The position numbers and the translations under genes are program-made. Below, in pieces: positions 15,682 through 25,633 of a stretch of DNA of 64,000 nucleotides. A model generated the notes under the pieces. It was given only the letters and a program-made list of their open reading frames with translations, was not told the DNA's origin and did not search any database. The DNA comes from Thiospirillum jenense (GTDB taxonomy: Bacteria > Pseudomonadota > Gammaproteobacteria > Chromatiales > Chromatiaceae): NCBI RefSeq assembly GCF_014145225.1, contig NZ_JABVCQ010000005.1, positions 79,728-143,727 of the forward strand, written 5' to 3'. The stretch's first letter is position 1. Every line of letters starts with the position of its first letter.

Positions 15682-17210
15682 GATGGCTCTTTAATAGCCT
15701 CAAGAATTTCATCGAGATTTTCAAAAAATAAATCTACAATCCTTGGATCAAAATGCCGACCTTTTTCTTCTTTAATTAACTCCAAGATGCGTTCTAGTGG
15801 CCAAGGCTCTTTATAAACGCGTTTCTGACTAAGTGCATCAAATACATCTGCAATTGCAGTGATGCGACCGTACAAATGAATTTCATCACCTTTAAGACCA
15901 CGCGGATAGCCCGTTCCATCCCATTTTTCATGGTGTTCATGGGCAATGATGGCGGCAGTTTTGAAGATTTCCCGATCAGATTTACCCATAATTTCATAAC
16001 CAATCTGGGCATGTTCTTTAATAATTGCAAATTCTTCATCAGTCAACTTCCCAGACTTGAGAAGTATGGCATCAGGTGTAGAAACCTTGCCCACGTCGTG
16101 CATAGGAGACGCCATCCTAATCATTTCACATTCTTGTTCATTGAATCCTAAAGCATGTGCCAAGATATAAGAAACTTGTGCAACACGATAAACATGACGC
16201 GCCGTATCATGTGAACGATATTCGACGACCTCTCCTAAACGTTCAATTATCTCTTTTTGCGTATTAATGATTTCACTATTGAGCAACAAGTTTTCATACA
16301 TGACTGTAATGTTAGACATGAACACATCTAATAATTTGCGGTCAGTAGTATCAATCGTTGCGCAGCCAGGCAAATAAATGAGGCAATGCTCACCTTGACT
16401 AGTCTCCATATAACCTACAAAAACATTTTGTTTATAAAGATTTTCTCGGCAAAACAGGGTTTCATCTAGTAATTGACAAACATCAGGGGTTAGAATGGAT
16501 TCGGACGTTTGTTGAGTATAGCAACCCGTCATAACAACTAATTGATAACCACCTGCCACTTTATGTGCAATAAAAGCATCCCCTGCATTAAACAAAACTG
16601 AACTCGGGCTGCGTTTTAGGATCGCAAGAATCTGCGTCAAAACCCCTTCAGAAAAAAGTTTAGCAGAATTAAAGGTAAGAAGATTGCGTGACGATTCAAT
16701 GATTTTTTCTAATCCAATACGGTTTTGTTGAATTGTTTGTAAGTCACGAAATGAACGTAACGACGTCATAACAGTGGTGTAAAGTTTTTGGGTAGTCAAT
16801 TCGGTTTTTTCTTTATAATCATTAATGTCATAGTTTTTGATGACATCAGTTTCTGGTGCAGAGCCGGGCTGTCCGGTACGCAATACAATGCGAACCATTT
16901 TATTGTTTAGTTCTTGTCGAATTGCGCGAGCTGTATTGAGACCAGCGTCATCAGTCTCCATTACTACATCAAGCAATATAATTGCAATGTCCGTGTGTGT
17001 CTTTAGTTGTTCTAGGCATTCCTTACCGCTGTAGGCGCTAATAAACTCTAGACCATTCTCTTCAAAGTCAAAATTTTTTAATACTCTTTTTGTAACATTA
17101 TGTACTTCAACTTCATCATCAACAATTAAAATTTTCCATTTTTTGTAAGTTTTTACTGAAGAGACGGCATTTACTTCTTCATCTCTTTTTTTAAATTTAA
17201 GGACTGACAA
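15678..17210 (-). CDS. response regulator with HD-GYP c-di-GMP phosphodiesterase domain
   Basis: This 510-residue protein has a receiver domain at about 25-145 (KILIVDDE, phospho-acceptor D81 in IILLDVVME). A DUF3369-like linker spans about 150-300 and an HD-GYP domain about 320-505. The domain motifs are HDVGKV, HAQIGYEIM, HHEKWDGTGYPRGLKGDEIH and ADVFDAL, all complete, so c-di-GMP hydrolysis to pGpG/GMP is expected. The start is a TTG at 17210, chosen because AAGGAG lies about 9 nt upstream. It is the first gene of a two-gene operon with the Cache histidine kinase. It probably links a small-molecule signal to motility or biofilm control. Confidence 0.9.
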   Translation of the reverse strand: MSVLKFKKRDEEVNAVSSVKTYKKWKILIVDDEVEVHNVTKRVLKNFDFEENGLEFISAYSGKECLEQLKTHTDIAIILLDVVMETDDAGLNTARAIRQELNNKMVRIVLRTGQPGSAPETDVIKNYDINDYKEKTELTTQKLYTTVMTSLRSFRDLQTIQQNRIGLEKIIESSRNLLTFNSAKLFSEGVLTQILAILKRSPSSVLFNAGDAFIAHKVAGGYQLVVMTGCYTQQTSESILTPDVCQLLDETLFCRENLYKQNVFVGYMETSQGEHCLIYLPGCATIDTTDRKLLDVFMSNITVMYENLLLNSEIINTQKEIIERLGEVVEYRSHDTARHVYRVAQVSYILAHALGFNEQECEMIRMASPMHDVGKVSTPDAILLKSGKLTDEEFAIIKEHAQIGYEIMGKSDREIFKTAAIIAHEHHEKWDGTGYPRGLKGDEIHLYGRITAIADVFDALSQKRVYKEPWPLERILELIKEEKGRHFDPRIVDLFFENLDEILEAIKEPS

Positions 17211-18110
17211 GTGATAAACTCCTTTTAAAAGGTTAAATTATTGACAACAATCTTGTTGCAGATATAGAGCCACAGTTTTGCTAAATATAACTGCTCACAA
17301 ATATATTTTTTCTAAACGAGTTTTCGGGTTTAGAATAAAATATAAAATAACTACAGTCTGTTCTGATTAAGTCAAGGAATGCTGCATTCTTCGACAGGAT
17401 CACGATTAGTTTGAATTATTCAAATAGCCGAAAACTGGTATTTACTTGAGTATAATTTGATCACAGTATCAAGCATGATCATCTTATGTTAGATTGACTA
17501 CATGACAATTGTTCTACAAAGATTTATCTAACAAATCGCGTCCAACTGTTTTTCAGAATGATGCAATTAAATTAAATTGTTTTTTAGTTAAACTTTTTAA
17601 TAAAAAATTAACTACCACTTAACTACTTTATTCGAGAAGCACAATTTTTTTAGCAACTTATTCTAAGAATAGCGAAGACAACAAAGAAAACAATTGCCCC
17701 AAGGGGCAAGCGTGTAGATTTCTTGTAATTACTTAGTTTTGCACAATACCTGAAAAATCTTTGCCAACTCAATCAAGAGTTTTCATAGTGTTGGAAATGA
17801 CAAGCTCAAAGGATGCAGTGAATCTGGTTGAATAATGACACCGTTTTCTACTGTATTTTTGTCAGGAGCGTTGACTTGGGCGGGGTAATTGAGAAGATTG
17901 TTACGGGTGAAAGATGCCCACGCCATTGCAGGGCAAAACTGCGTTATTTAATTATTGATTACGCAGTTCAAATAATAGAGTTGTTTTAAACGGTATCGTC
18001 GTTCCCACGCGCCAGCGTTATGATGCTGCTTAAAATACCCCAAAACAATCTAATACAGTTAATCCAAAATCATTTGATTTTAATGCGGTAATGAATCCGC
18101 AAACAAAATC
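17211..18110. other. AT-rich intergenic region without a convincing gene
   Basis: About 900 bases upstream of the HD-GYP operon contain no recognisable protein. Seen here are a TTGCCCC/GGGGCAA palindrome at 17694-17709, a degenerate CGTTCCCACG hairpin unit near 17998-18020, and long AT tracts. The promoter of the kinase operon must lie close to 17211-17350. No single clear -35/-10 pair stands out. Confidence 0.5.
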
Positions 18111-18220
18111 CTCACTCCCGCGACAGCGGGAAACTAGAATACGGCGCGGCTGGATTTCCGCATCCGCGAGAATGACGAAGAAAGAGTACCAATTTAGCAA
18201 TCATTGTATGTTGGCTTAAC
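18111..18220. repeat. dispersed palindromic repeat, copy C (right flank of the kinase block)
   Basis: ACTCCCGCGACAGCGGGAAA to GTATGTTGGCTTAAC, in direct orientation relative to copy B at 12594-12698. The inner part contains the CCGCATCCGCGAGAATGAC half of the palindrome. Confidence 0.65.
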
Positions 18221-18365
18221 GTTGATTAAACAATAAATCTACTCATCACTCCAGAAATGGAATTTACTACAATCAACAGTTCATCATCCAAATGCGTCAC
18301 TCCTGACGTTCAAAAAACTACGTTCAACAATGGTATGACTATAATAGTCTATTAAACGAAGATTT

Positions 18366-19223
18366 TTAATCCCCAAACAAATCCTTGAATAATTGCCAAG
18401 TCACCGCCCGGCCTAATTCGCCAATTGCAGTAGTTAATGGAATTTCTTTTGGACAGACGCGCACACAATTCTGCGCATTGCCACAATCACTCAATCCACC
18501 AACTGTCATAATACGATGCAGGCGCTCGGTTTTTTCATATTGCCCGAGCGGATGATGATTTAATAAACGCACCTGCGCCAGCGTTGCCGGCCCCACGAAT
18601 TCTTGATTCTCATCATATTGTGGACAGGCTGCCATACAGCAACCACAATACATGCAGCGGCTATACAAATAATTCACCGCCACGTCATGCGGTGACATAC
18701 GCAATGGCGGTTGCTGCGTCTCCCAAGTGCCATCTAATGTAATCCACGCCTTCACCCGTTTTAAGTGCGCAAACATGCGACTACGGTCAACAATTAAATC
18801 ACGAATAATAGGAAACTTTGATAAGGGTTCAAGCGTAATCATGCCGTTGAATTCTTCAATCAATGCCGAACACGCCATGCGCGGTTTGCCGTTAATTAAA
18901 ATGGCACAGGCGCCGCACACTTCTTCCATGCAATTATGATCGAACGCCACTGGATCAACGGTTTCACCGTCAATTGTCACAGGTTGATTGCGCAATTTGC
19001 GTAATAACGCCGTAATGGTTTCCTTACCTTGACAGGGCAAACGAAATTGTTGCCAATAAGGTTTAGAAAACGGGTCATCTTGACGCCGAATCTTGAGATC
19101 AATCTGATCGATGCTTGACGCCGGCAACGAATCATCATTGCCGAGTTCAAATGCCAATAGTGGGTCTCGATTCAAAATTAAATCGGCTGATTCTGGTACA
19201 ACGTCTGGGGGCTGCGTCGTCAT
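18366..19223 (-). CDS. sdhB: succinate dehydrogenase/fumarate reductase iron-sulfur subunit (type B)
   Basis: This 285-residue electron-transfer subunit has an N-terminal ferredoxin domain that holds four Cys for the 2Fe-2S cluster in CMEEVCGACAILINGKPRMA and the Cys after it. The C-terminal domain has the 4Fe-4S and 3Fe-4S ligands in CMYCGCCMAACP and DCGNAQNCVRVCPKEIP. The text resembles the Bacillus/delta-proteobacterial SdhB type (EEVCGAC, SRCMYCG) rather than the E. coli type. It lies downstream of sdhC and sdhA, separated from sdhA by about 110 nt containing a small TAGGAT/ATCCTA hairpin. Confidence 0.9.
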   Translation of the reverse strand: MTTQPPDVVPESADLILNRDPLLAFELGNDDSLPASSIDQIDLKIRRQDDPFSKPYWQQFRLPCQGKETITALLRKLRNQPVTIDGETVDPVAFDHNCMEEVCGACAILINGKPRMACSALIEEFNGMITLEPLSKFPIIRDLIVDRSRMFAHLKRVKAWITLDGTWETQQPPLRMSPHDVAVNYLYSRCMYCGCCMAACPQYDENQEFVGPATLAQVRLLNHHPLGQYEKTERLHRIMTVGGLSDCGNAQNCVRVCPKEIPLTTAIGELGRAVTWQLFKDLFGD

Positions 19224-19332
19224 TGCCTCATGTTACTCGTCAGTCATTCAATCACATCAATTAAAAAGCCGCGTTTTAGGGATTGTGATGCTAGGATCGC
19301 ATCCTAAATATGTATCCACGCTATAAAAAATA

Positions 19333-21219
19333 TCAGCGGTAATCACGCGGTTGTTCTGGCTTGATTAGACAGGTATCTATTGGATCATAGCGAATACGCG
19401 GTCCTTCTGGATGATAATCAGCAATGGTCGTTTTTAACCATTGTTCATTATTTTCTTGCCAGTGTTTTTGGTCAAGTTCGTATGCTTCGTGATGCGTTAA
19501 TATATCATCGGATAATTGATTGATAAACGCCGGTTTATAATGCGCTCCACGACATTCATCTCGCGCCCGCGCACTAAATGCAACGACTTGCGCTAATTTA
19601 ACCATATCAAACACTTGCCGCGCATAGGCTAAACTTTGATTTGCCCAGGGCGTGACTTCACCCAATTTCAACCGCGCAAAACTCTGTTCTAATTCATACA
19701 GTTGACCAATGGCAGAATCCAAGGGGCCATTGTCGCGTACGACGCCAACATTATTAGTCATCAATTCACCCAGATCGGCATGAATACGGTAGGGCGAGCA
19801 ATCACCATTGGCGTGCATAAAATGATGATTGATGCGATTTTGATAACGCACTTCCGCATCATAGGCGTCTGGACTCAACCCATCACTGCTGTGTTCTAAT
19901 CCGTTAATATAGGCGGCGACGGCATCGCCAGTTAATCGCCCGGCAAAAGCCGTTGATAATAATGAATTGGCGCCAAGCCGATTAGCACCGTGATAGGCAT
20001 AATCACATTCACCACACGCATAGAGACCGGGGATATTGGTGGCATGATTACGCGGGCTGTCTGGGCATAATTGCCCTCTATCATTCGCGTCAAAATCCAC
20101 CCATAATCCCCCCATTGCATAGTGGGCAGCGGGGAAAATTTCCATTGGCGTGGTTAATGGATCAAGGCCGGTGAATTTGCGGTAAATGTTCAGTAATCCA
20201 CCTAAACGCAATTCGGCAAACGTCGGGTCTAAATGGGTCAAATCTAAATACACCCGATCATCACCGTTAATACCTAATTCTAATTCACGGGTGACTTTCC
20301 AAATTGCCCGTGAGGCAATATCACGCGGCACGTTATTGCCATAACGCGGAAACCATTCTTCAAGGAAATAAAACCGATCTGATTCGGGAATCGCAGTCGG
20401 ATCACGCCGGTCATTTAATTGACGTGGTACCCAAATTCGCCCACCTTCACCCCGCGCCGCTTCACTCATTAACCGCGTTTTATCTGTTCCCAACATGGCG
20501 GTCGGGTGGAATTGAAAAAACTCGGCATTGGCAATGCGCGCCCCTTGTTGATAAACCCGACTGGCGGCGGCACCAGTAGAATTAACTGAGCAAGTGGTTT
20601 TCGGTGCGTATAATTGACCCATGCCGCCGCTGGCTAATACCACTGCATCGGCACGAAATGCGCGCACTTCTAAACTGCGCAAGTTCATTGCCACAATACC
20701 GCAGCAGCGACCATCACTGTCTTTAACAATGGCGAGAAATTCCCACCATTCATATTTAATAATTTGTTGAACGGCTTCTAATCGCCGCACCTGTTGATCG
20801 ACGCTATACAACAATTGTTGTCCGGTACTGGCGCCGGCAAAACAGGTGCGGCGGTGGTGCATTCCACCAAAACGGCGTTGATCAATTAACCCTTCGGGGG
20901 TGCGTGAAAAAGCAACGCCCATCCGCTCGAAGATATAAATCAATTCAGGGGCGGTGTCACATAAGGCTTTGACGGGCGGTTGATTGGCTAAATAACATCC
21001 GCTGGTAATGGTGTCAAAAAAGTGTTGGTCAACGTTGTCATGTTCGCCTTTATTATTCAGCGCAGCGTTAATGCCACCTTGGGCGCAGACGGAATGAGAG
21101 CGCAGCGTTTCAAATAATGAAAACAGTTGAACTTGATGGCCAGCTTCGGCAATGCGGATGCTTGCCCATTGCCCTGCCAAGCCGCCGCCTACGACAATAA
21201 CTTGCCGTCGTTCATTCAT
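19333..21219 (-). CDS. sdhA: succinate dehydrogenase/fumarate reductase flavoprotein subunit
   Basis: The catalytic FAD subunit has 628 residues. The dinucleotide fold is QVIVVGGGLAGQWASIRIAE. The flavinylation motif is RSHSVCAQGGINAAL. The substrate site includes FHPTAM and a conserved Arg region, and RLGANSLLSTAFAGR lies near the FAD cap. The ATG at 21219 was chosen over a start 111 nt upstream. It overlaps the sdhC stop as ATGA, and the protein then begins at MNERRQ, just before the FAD fold. With SdhB and the single five-helix SdhC it forms a type B complex that exchanges electrons between succinate/fumarate and quinone. Confidence 0.93.
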   Translation of the reverse strand: MNERRQVIVVGGGLAGQWASIRIAEAGHQVQLFSLFETLRSHSVCAQGGINAALNNKGEHDNVDQHFFDTITSGCYLANQPPVKALCDTAPELIYIFERMGVAFSRTPEGLIDQRRFGGMHHRRTCFAGASTGQQLLYSVDQQVRRLEAVQQIIKYEWWEFLAIVKDSDGRCCGIVAMNLRSLEVRAFRADAVVLASGGMGQLYAPKTTCSVNSTGAAASRVYQQGARIANAEFFQFHPTAMLGTDKTRLMSEAARGEGGRIWVPRQLNDRRDPTAIPESDRFYFLEEWFPRYGNNVPRDIASRAIWKVTRELELGINGDDRVYLDLTHLDPTFAELRLGGLLNIYRKFTGLDPLTTPMEIFPAAHYAMGGLWVDFDANDRGQLCPDSPRNHATNIPGLYACGECDYAYHGANRLGANSLLSTAFAGRLTGDAVAAYINGLEHSSDGLSPDAYDAEVRYQNRINHHFMHANGDCSPYRIHADLGELMTNNVGVVRDNGPLDSAIGQLYELEQSFARLKLGEVTPWANQSLAYARQVFDMVKLAQVVAFSARARDECRGAHYKPAFINQLSDDILTHHEAYELDQKHWQENNEQWLKTTIADYHPEGPRIRYDPIDTCLIKPEQPRDYR

Positions 21220-21848
21220 GGTAAAAATCCAATGAGTGCGTGTGTACCCAGGCTGCCAAGTATCACACCAATTAATAGACACACATAGCCAAATCGTCGC
21301 TGTGCGGCGGCATTGGTGGTTAATCCCCATGCAATAGCGGCTGTCGCTAAACCATTAGATAGATGAAAAACCGATAGCCATAATCCGAGTAAATACACCA
21401 CCAAGGTGACGGGTTGGGTTAATGATTGCTGCATGTAACCGAATAAGTCTTGATAAATGGCCGGATCAAGCCAGGCAGCCACGCGAGTTAATCCAATATG
21501 CAGGGCTAAAAAGGCGACTATGGCCACACCCGATACCCGTTGTAACCAATATAACCAATTGCGGCGGTAGCGATAACGAAAGGGTTCAGCACTGCCGCTA
21601 CCAATAATGACTAACCCATAACCGGCGTGAAATAATAATGGCAGGGCAATCACCACGATCTCAATGATTAACAGGTAAGTGGTGTGCATGATCGGCTGGG
21701 CAACATAATAATTAAAATACTCAGCGCCCAGGTGGGATTGACCATTTTCCCAGATATGCAAGACTAAAAATCCGCCAATTGGAATTAATCCGAACAGTGA
21801 ATGTAGTCGGCGCAAAATAAAATGGGAATCGTGAATAGATGTTTGCAT
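21216..21848 (-). CDS. sdhC: succinate dehydrogenase cytochrome b558 membrane subunit
   Basis: This 210-residue membrane anchor has five predicted helices and conserved histidines for two hemes (HSLFGLIPIGGFLVLHIWEN, LLFHAGYGL, LALHIGLTR, FHLSNGLATAA). A single large cytochrome subunit, with no SdhD, is the type B (Bacillus subtilis, Wolinella) arrangement. The C-terminus overlaps sdhA by 4 nt. In type B enzymes the quinone is usually menaquinone. That fits the MenH-like protein at 44766-45536, but the link is inference. Confidence 0.85.
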   Translation of the reverse strand: MQTSIHDSHFILRRLHSLFGLIPIGGFLVLHIWENGQSHLGAEYFNYYVAQPIMHTTYLLIIEIVVIALPLLFHAGYGLVIIGSGSAEPFRYRYRRNWLYWLQRVSGVAIVAFLALHIGLTRVAAWLDPAIYQDLFGYMQQSLTQPVTLVVYLLGLWLSVFHLSNGLATAAIAWGLTTNAAAQRRFGYVCLLIGVILGSLGTHALIGFLP

Positions 21849-21930
21849 GGCATCGTGATAAATTCAATTGGATATATGCTGCGTGTGTGGGATGCGGTGA
21901 ACTAAGACCTGCATCAGTCAACAATGATAA

Positions 21931-23565
21931 ATGAGTATTATGCGCGAATCACCGACTAAATTACCTGATCCCGAATTAGCCGCCGTCGCTCCCCGCGATC
22001 CACTCACCTGGTTATTTGCTTACCGATTAATTTTAATTCTGATTTTAATTCTGATGTTTTCCTACCCCGATCACGCGCCCTGGTTAGCCAGTAGCGCCAG
22101 TAATGACCCGCGTCACGCCCGGTTATTACTCGCATTACAAGCGCAATCGGTGTTAATCGGTGGATTATTCCTCATGTTGCGCTGGCCCAAACGTGAGCAT
22201 CAAATCGAAATCGCCGTGTTTCTCGACATTTTGCTTTATACCCTGCTCATGCACTTGAGTGGCGGCGTCAGCACCGGATTGGGGTTGATTTTAGCGATGG
22301 TCGTCGCTGCCGGCGCTCTCACCATGCAAGGGCGGTTATCGCTACTCTTCGCCGCCTTCGCCACGCTCGCGGTCATCGCCCAGCAGGTGTACACCGAATT
22401 GTACGCAACCTCGACCACCGGCACCTCCACCCAAGCCGGCTTATTGGGCATGACCTACTTTGCCGTCGCGTTACTGGCACATGTACTCGCCCGCCGCCTG
22501 CGCGCCACTGAATACCTCGCCACCCGCCGGCAATTGGATTTAGCCGATTTATCCAAACTCAACGATTACATCATTCAAAACATGACGATGGGAGTGCTGG
22601 TCATCAACGCGCAACGTGGCATCTTACTGTTAAACCACGCTGCACGGCGCTTGTTAAACCAGCCGCAGCTGCGCATTGGTGAACAACTCGCCGCCGTTGC
22701 GCCAGCATTAGATGACTGGTTGGCACAGCACACGCTCGATGCCAGCCGCCGCAAGCGTACTGTATTGCTGCTGGCTGAACAGGAATTGCACATCAGCGCC
22801 CATTCACTCCGCGATTTTCACAGCAGCGGCGTCTTACTCTTTCTGCGCGACCAGCGCGAACTGATCCGCCAAGCCCAAAACATCAAACTCGCCTCCCTCG
22901 GGCGCTTAACCGCCAGCATTGCCCACAATATTCGCAACCCGCTCTCGGCTGTCACCCACGCCAGTCAACTGCTGGCCGAGGCGCCGGGCTTGGTAGACGA
23001 TGATTTACATTTACTCGACATCATCCGCCGCAACGCCCGCCGCATTGATGAAACCGTCACCAGCGTGTTGGAACTCTCCCGCCGTGACCCGTCACAGCCG
23101 CAAGTATTTGACCTCAACGGGTGGCTGACTGAGTTTAGCAGCGAATACCGCGCCTGTACCGCCGCCGCGCAACAGGACTGCGTTCACCTGGAACTGTCAC
23201 CAGATCGCGTCATGGTTGCGGTGGATCCACGCCATTTCCGCCAAATTCTCAGCAACTTGTGTGATAATGCCTTTAAACATGGCCGCCGTGCTGACCACCA
23301 AGCGCAGGTGACATTGCGCGTGACGCGGCTTGCCGACGGCGACGCGGTGCAGTTGACCGTCACTGACAACGGCCCTGGCATCGCCGCCGCGCATCTTGCC
23401 ACGCTGTTTGATCCATTTTTCACCACCTCCAGCAGCGGCACCGGTTTGGGGCTGTACGCGGCGCGGGAACTGGCGCAGGCGAATGGAATGGAGTTGGAGT
23501 ATATTGCCGTTCCCGACGCGGGCGCTCAATTTCGCCTGACATTTCAATCCAATCAAGACAACTAG
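21931..23565 (+). CDS. pilS: PilS-like sensor histidine kinase
   Basis: This 544-residue inner-membrane kinase has six hydrophobic helices (about 28-190: LILILILILMFSY, ARLLLALQAQSVLIGGLFLM and later). A PAS-like region (about 205-300) and a HisKA box SIAHNIRNPLSAVTHAS with H332 follow. The HATPase has LCDNAFKHG, DNGPGI and GTGLGLYAA. Topology and neighbour identify PilS, which controls PilR and so pilin (pilA) expression. pilR starts 10 nt downstream. A start at Met4 is possible. Confidence 0.9.
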   Translation: MSIMRESPTKLPDPELAAVAPRDPLTWLFAYRLILILILILMFSYPDHAPWLASSASNDPRHARLLLALQAQSVLIGGLFLMLRWPKREHQIEIAVFLDILLYTLLMHLSGGVSTGLGLILAMVVAAGALTMQGRLSLLFAAFATLAVIAQQVYTELYATSTTGTSTQAGLLGMTYFAVALLAHVLARRLRATEYLATRRQLDLADLSKLNDYIIQNMTMGVLVINAQRGILLLNHAARRLLNQPQLRIGEQLAAVAPALDDWLAQHTLDASRRKRTVLLLAEQELHISAHSLRDFHSSGVLLFLRDQRELIRQAQNIKLASLGRLTASIAHNIRNPLSAVTHASQLLAEAPGLVDDDLHLLDIIRRNARRIDETVTSVLELSRRDPSQPQVFDLNGWLTEFSSEYRACTAAAQQDCVHLELSPDRVMVAVDPRHFRQILSNLCDNAFKHGRRADHQAQVTLRVTRLADGDAVQLTVTDNGPGIAAAHLATLFDPFFTTSSSGTGLGLYAARELAQANGMELEYIAVPDAGAQFRLTFQSNQDN

Positions 23566-23575
23566 AGCAGCGCAG

Positions 23576-24997
23576 ATGACTCGGGCAAATGCACTGATCG
23601 TTGATGATGAAGCCGACCTGCTTGATCTGGTGCGCATCACGCTGGCGCGCATGGACATCACCGCGCATGGTGTGACCACCTTGGCCGCCGCCCGCGCTCA
23701 ACTAGCCAGTCGGCCGTTCGATCTGTGTTTAACCGACATGCGGCTGCCCGACGGCGACGGTACCGAGCTGGTGCGCCATGTCACCGAACTCTATCCCGAC
23801 CTGCCGATTGCGATGGTCACGGCTTACGGCAACATGGACACGGCGATTGCGGCGATGAAAGCCGGGGCGTTTGATTTTGTCGCCAAGCCGCTCGATCTGC
23901 GGGTGTTGCGCGAATTGACCACCGCCGCGCTGCGCCTGCGCCCAACCAATCACGTCACGGCCGCTGTTGCTGACCTGCCCACCAGCGCGCAATTACTCGG
24001 TGATTCGCCGCAAATTGACGCTTTACGCGGCCTGATCGCCAAATTGGCGCGTAATCAAGCGCCGGTGTACATCAACGGCGAAAGCGGCACGGGCAAAGAG
24101 TTGGTCGCCCGCTTGATTCACCAACTCGGGCCGCGGGCCGAGCAGCCGTTCGTGCCGGTCAACTGTGGCGCCATTCCAACAGAGCTGGTCGAGAGCGAGT
24201 TGTTTGGACACCGCAAAGGCAGTTTTACCGGCGCGGTGAGTGACAAGGCGGGGTTGTTTCAAGCGGCGCACGGCGGCACGTTATTTTTAGACGAAATTGC
24301 CGATCTGCCGCTGCCGATGCAGGTCAAATTACTGCGGGCCATTCAGGAAAAAGCGGTGCGGCCGGTCGGGGCGGAAAAAGAGCTGCCAATTGATGTGCGC
24401 GTCATCAGCGCCAGTCATCGTCACCTCGAGGCGGAAGTGACTCGCGGGCGGTTTCGCCAAGATTTGTATTACCGCATTAACGTCATTGATTTAACCATTC
24501 CGCCGTTGCGCGAGCGCCGCAGCGACATCCCAATCTTGACTCGTTACCTGCTGGCGCGCATTGCCGATGCCAACGGCGGCGCGGTGTCAACGCTGTCTGA
24601 GGCGGCGCTGACGCGGCTGGGCAGTTACGATTTTCCCGGCAACGTGCGCGAGTTGGAAAATATTTTGGAACGGGCGACTGCGTTGTCTGACGGCAGCGAG
24701 TTACTGCCCGACGACCTGCGCCTGCCCGTGACGGTTGAGGCGGCCGCGGCAACTGCGCCCGTGTCAGTTACAACTGCGCCCGCGCCACCGTCATCACCGC
24801 CAGCCGCGCCCCCGCCGTCTGACACCACCGCGTCACTCGCCGAACGGCTGGCCGCGATTGAACGACACATCCTCACGCAAACGGTGAGCGAGTGCCACGC
24901 CGATCTGGCACAGGCCGCCGCCGCGCTCGGTGTGACCCCCGCCTCGCTGCACTATCGGCTGGCGCGGTTGGAATTGAACGCCGCAGACATTTTGTAA
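23576..24997 (+). CDS. pilR: PilR-like sigma-54 response regulator
   Basis: This 473-residue NtrC-type activator has a receiver domain 5-120 with D54 in CLTDMRLPDGDG. The AAA+ domain (about 136-370) has Walker A GESGTGKE, the sigma-54 contact loop GSFTGAV (a variant of GAFTGA), LFLDEIADLP and an arginine-finger region. A Pro/Ala-rich linker (about 385-415) and a Fis-type HTH, AAAALGVTPASLHYRLARLE, follow. It should activate sigma-54 promoters such as pilA. No pilin gene is in the window. It forms an operon with pilS. Confidence 0.92.
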   Translation: MTRANALIVDDEADLLDLVRITLARMDITAHGVTTLAAARAQLASRPFDLCLTDMRLPDGDGTELVRHVTELYPDLPIAMVTAYGNMDTAIAAMKAGAFDFVAKPLDLRVLRELTTAALRLRPTNHVTAAVADLPTSAQLLGDSPQIDALRGLIAKLARNQAPVYINGESGTGKELVARLIHQLGPRAEQPFVPVNCGAIPTELVESELFGHRKGSFTGAVSDKAGLFQAAHGGTLFLDEIADLPLPMQVKLLRAIQEKAVRPVGAEKELPIDVRVISASHRHLEAEVTRGRFRQDLYYRINVIDLTIPPLRERRSDIPILTRYLLARIADANGGAVSTLSEAALTRLGSYDFPGNVRELENILERATALSDGSELLPDDLRLPVTVEAAAATAPVSVTTAPAPPSSPPAAPPPSDTTASLAERLAAIERHILTQTVSECHADLAQAAAALGVTPASLHYRLARLELNAADIL

Positions 24998-25141
24998 AAC
25001 GCCGCCAATTGCATTACTCTAGTCGCCGGGCAACAACGCCGCCGTTCGCCACACTTGGCAACCGTTCGCGCCAGTTACCCGCCGATTCCCGACAGTTCAA
25101 TTGACCGCCTTTTTGTTAATTGCCCAACGTTTATTAAAAAC

Positions 25142-25633
25142 ATGTCCGCCATCCTGTGCTTAAACGGCCCCAATTTGAATCTCCTCGGCAGCCGCGAACC
25201 GACTCATTACGGGCGCGAAACTTTAAATGATATTGAACAGCGCCTCATTGCCGCCGCCACTACGCTCGGCTTTCGCTTATTATTCATGCAGAGCAATGCT
25301 GAACACCAATTGATTGAACGCATTCACACCGCCCCGGCCGACGAAGTCGAATTCATCTTATTCAATCCCGCCGCCTTCACCCACACCAGCATTGCCTTGC
25401 GCGATGCGTTATTAGCGGTGGCCATTCCATTTATTGAAATCCATTTATCCAACATTTACGCCCGCGAACCCTTCCGCGCCCACTCTTATTTCTCCGATAT
25501 TGCCGTCGGCGTCATTAGTGGATTCGGAGCGCGGGGCTACGATTTAGCATTGATCGCCGCCGCCCAACGGCTGGGATTAGAATTACCACGTCGCCTTGAA
25601 CAAGGAGAAATGCCGTCGCATGGACATTCGTAA
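25142..25633 (+). CDS. aroQ: type II 3-dehydroquinate dehydratase
   Basis: This 163-residue enzyme dehydrates 3-dehydroquinate in the shikimate pathway. It has [17 protein letters not shown] with the active-site Tyr, the [13 protein letters not shown] helix, [17 protein letters not shown], the catalytic-type [15 protein letters not shown] and [20 protein letters not shown]. An in-frame ATG 87 nt upstream exists. The start at 25142 is chosen because the fold begins directly with [11 protein letters not shown]. accB starts inside its last 14 nt. The aroQ-accB-accC order is widely conserved in proteobacteria. Confidence 0.95.
   Translation: MSAILCLNGPNLNLLGSREPTHYGRETLNDIEQRLIAAATTLGFRLLFMQSNAEHQLIERIHTAPADEVEFILFNPAAFTHTSIALRDALLAVAIPFIEIHLSNIYAREPFRAHSYFSDIAVGVISGFGARGYDLALIAAAQRLGLELPRRLEQGEMPSHGHS

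Noticed and set aside
17650..17780. Short minus-strand frame ending GAIVFFVVFAILRISC, resembling a membrane segment
   Set aside because: No ATG or ribosome site, and AT-rich sequence gives hydrophobic frames by chance.
17974..17989. 16-base match to the insertion-sequence boundary at 63858-63873 as a solo IS end
   Set aside because: An exact 16-base match between two places in 64 kb of AT-rich DNA is expected about once by chance, and nothing else aligns.
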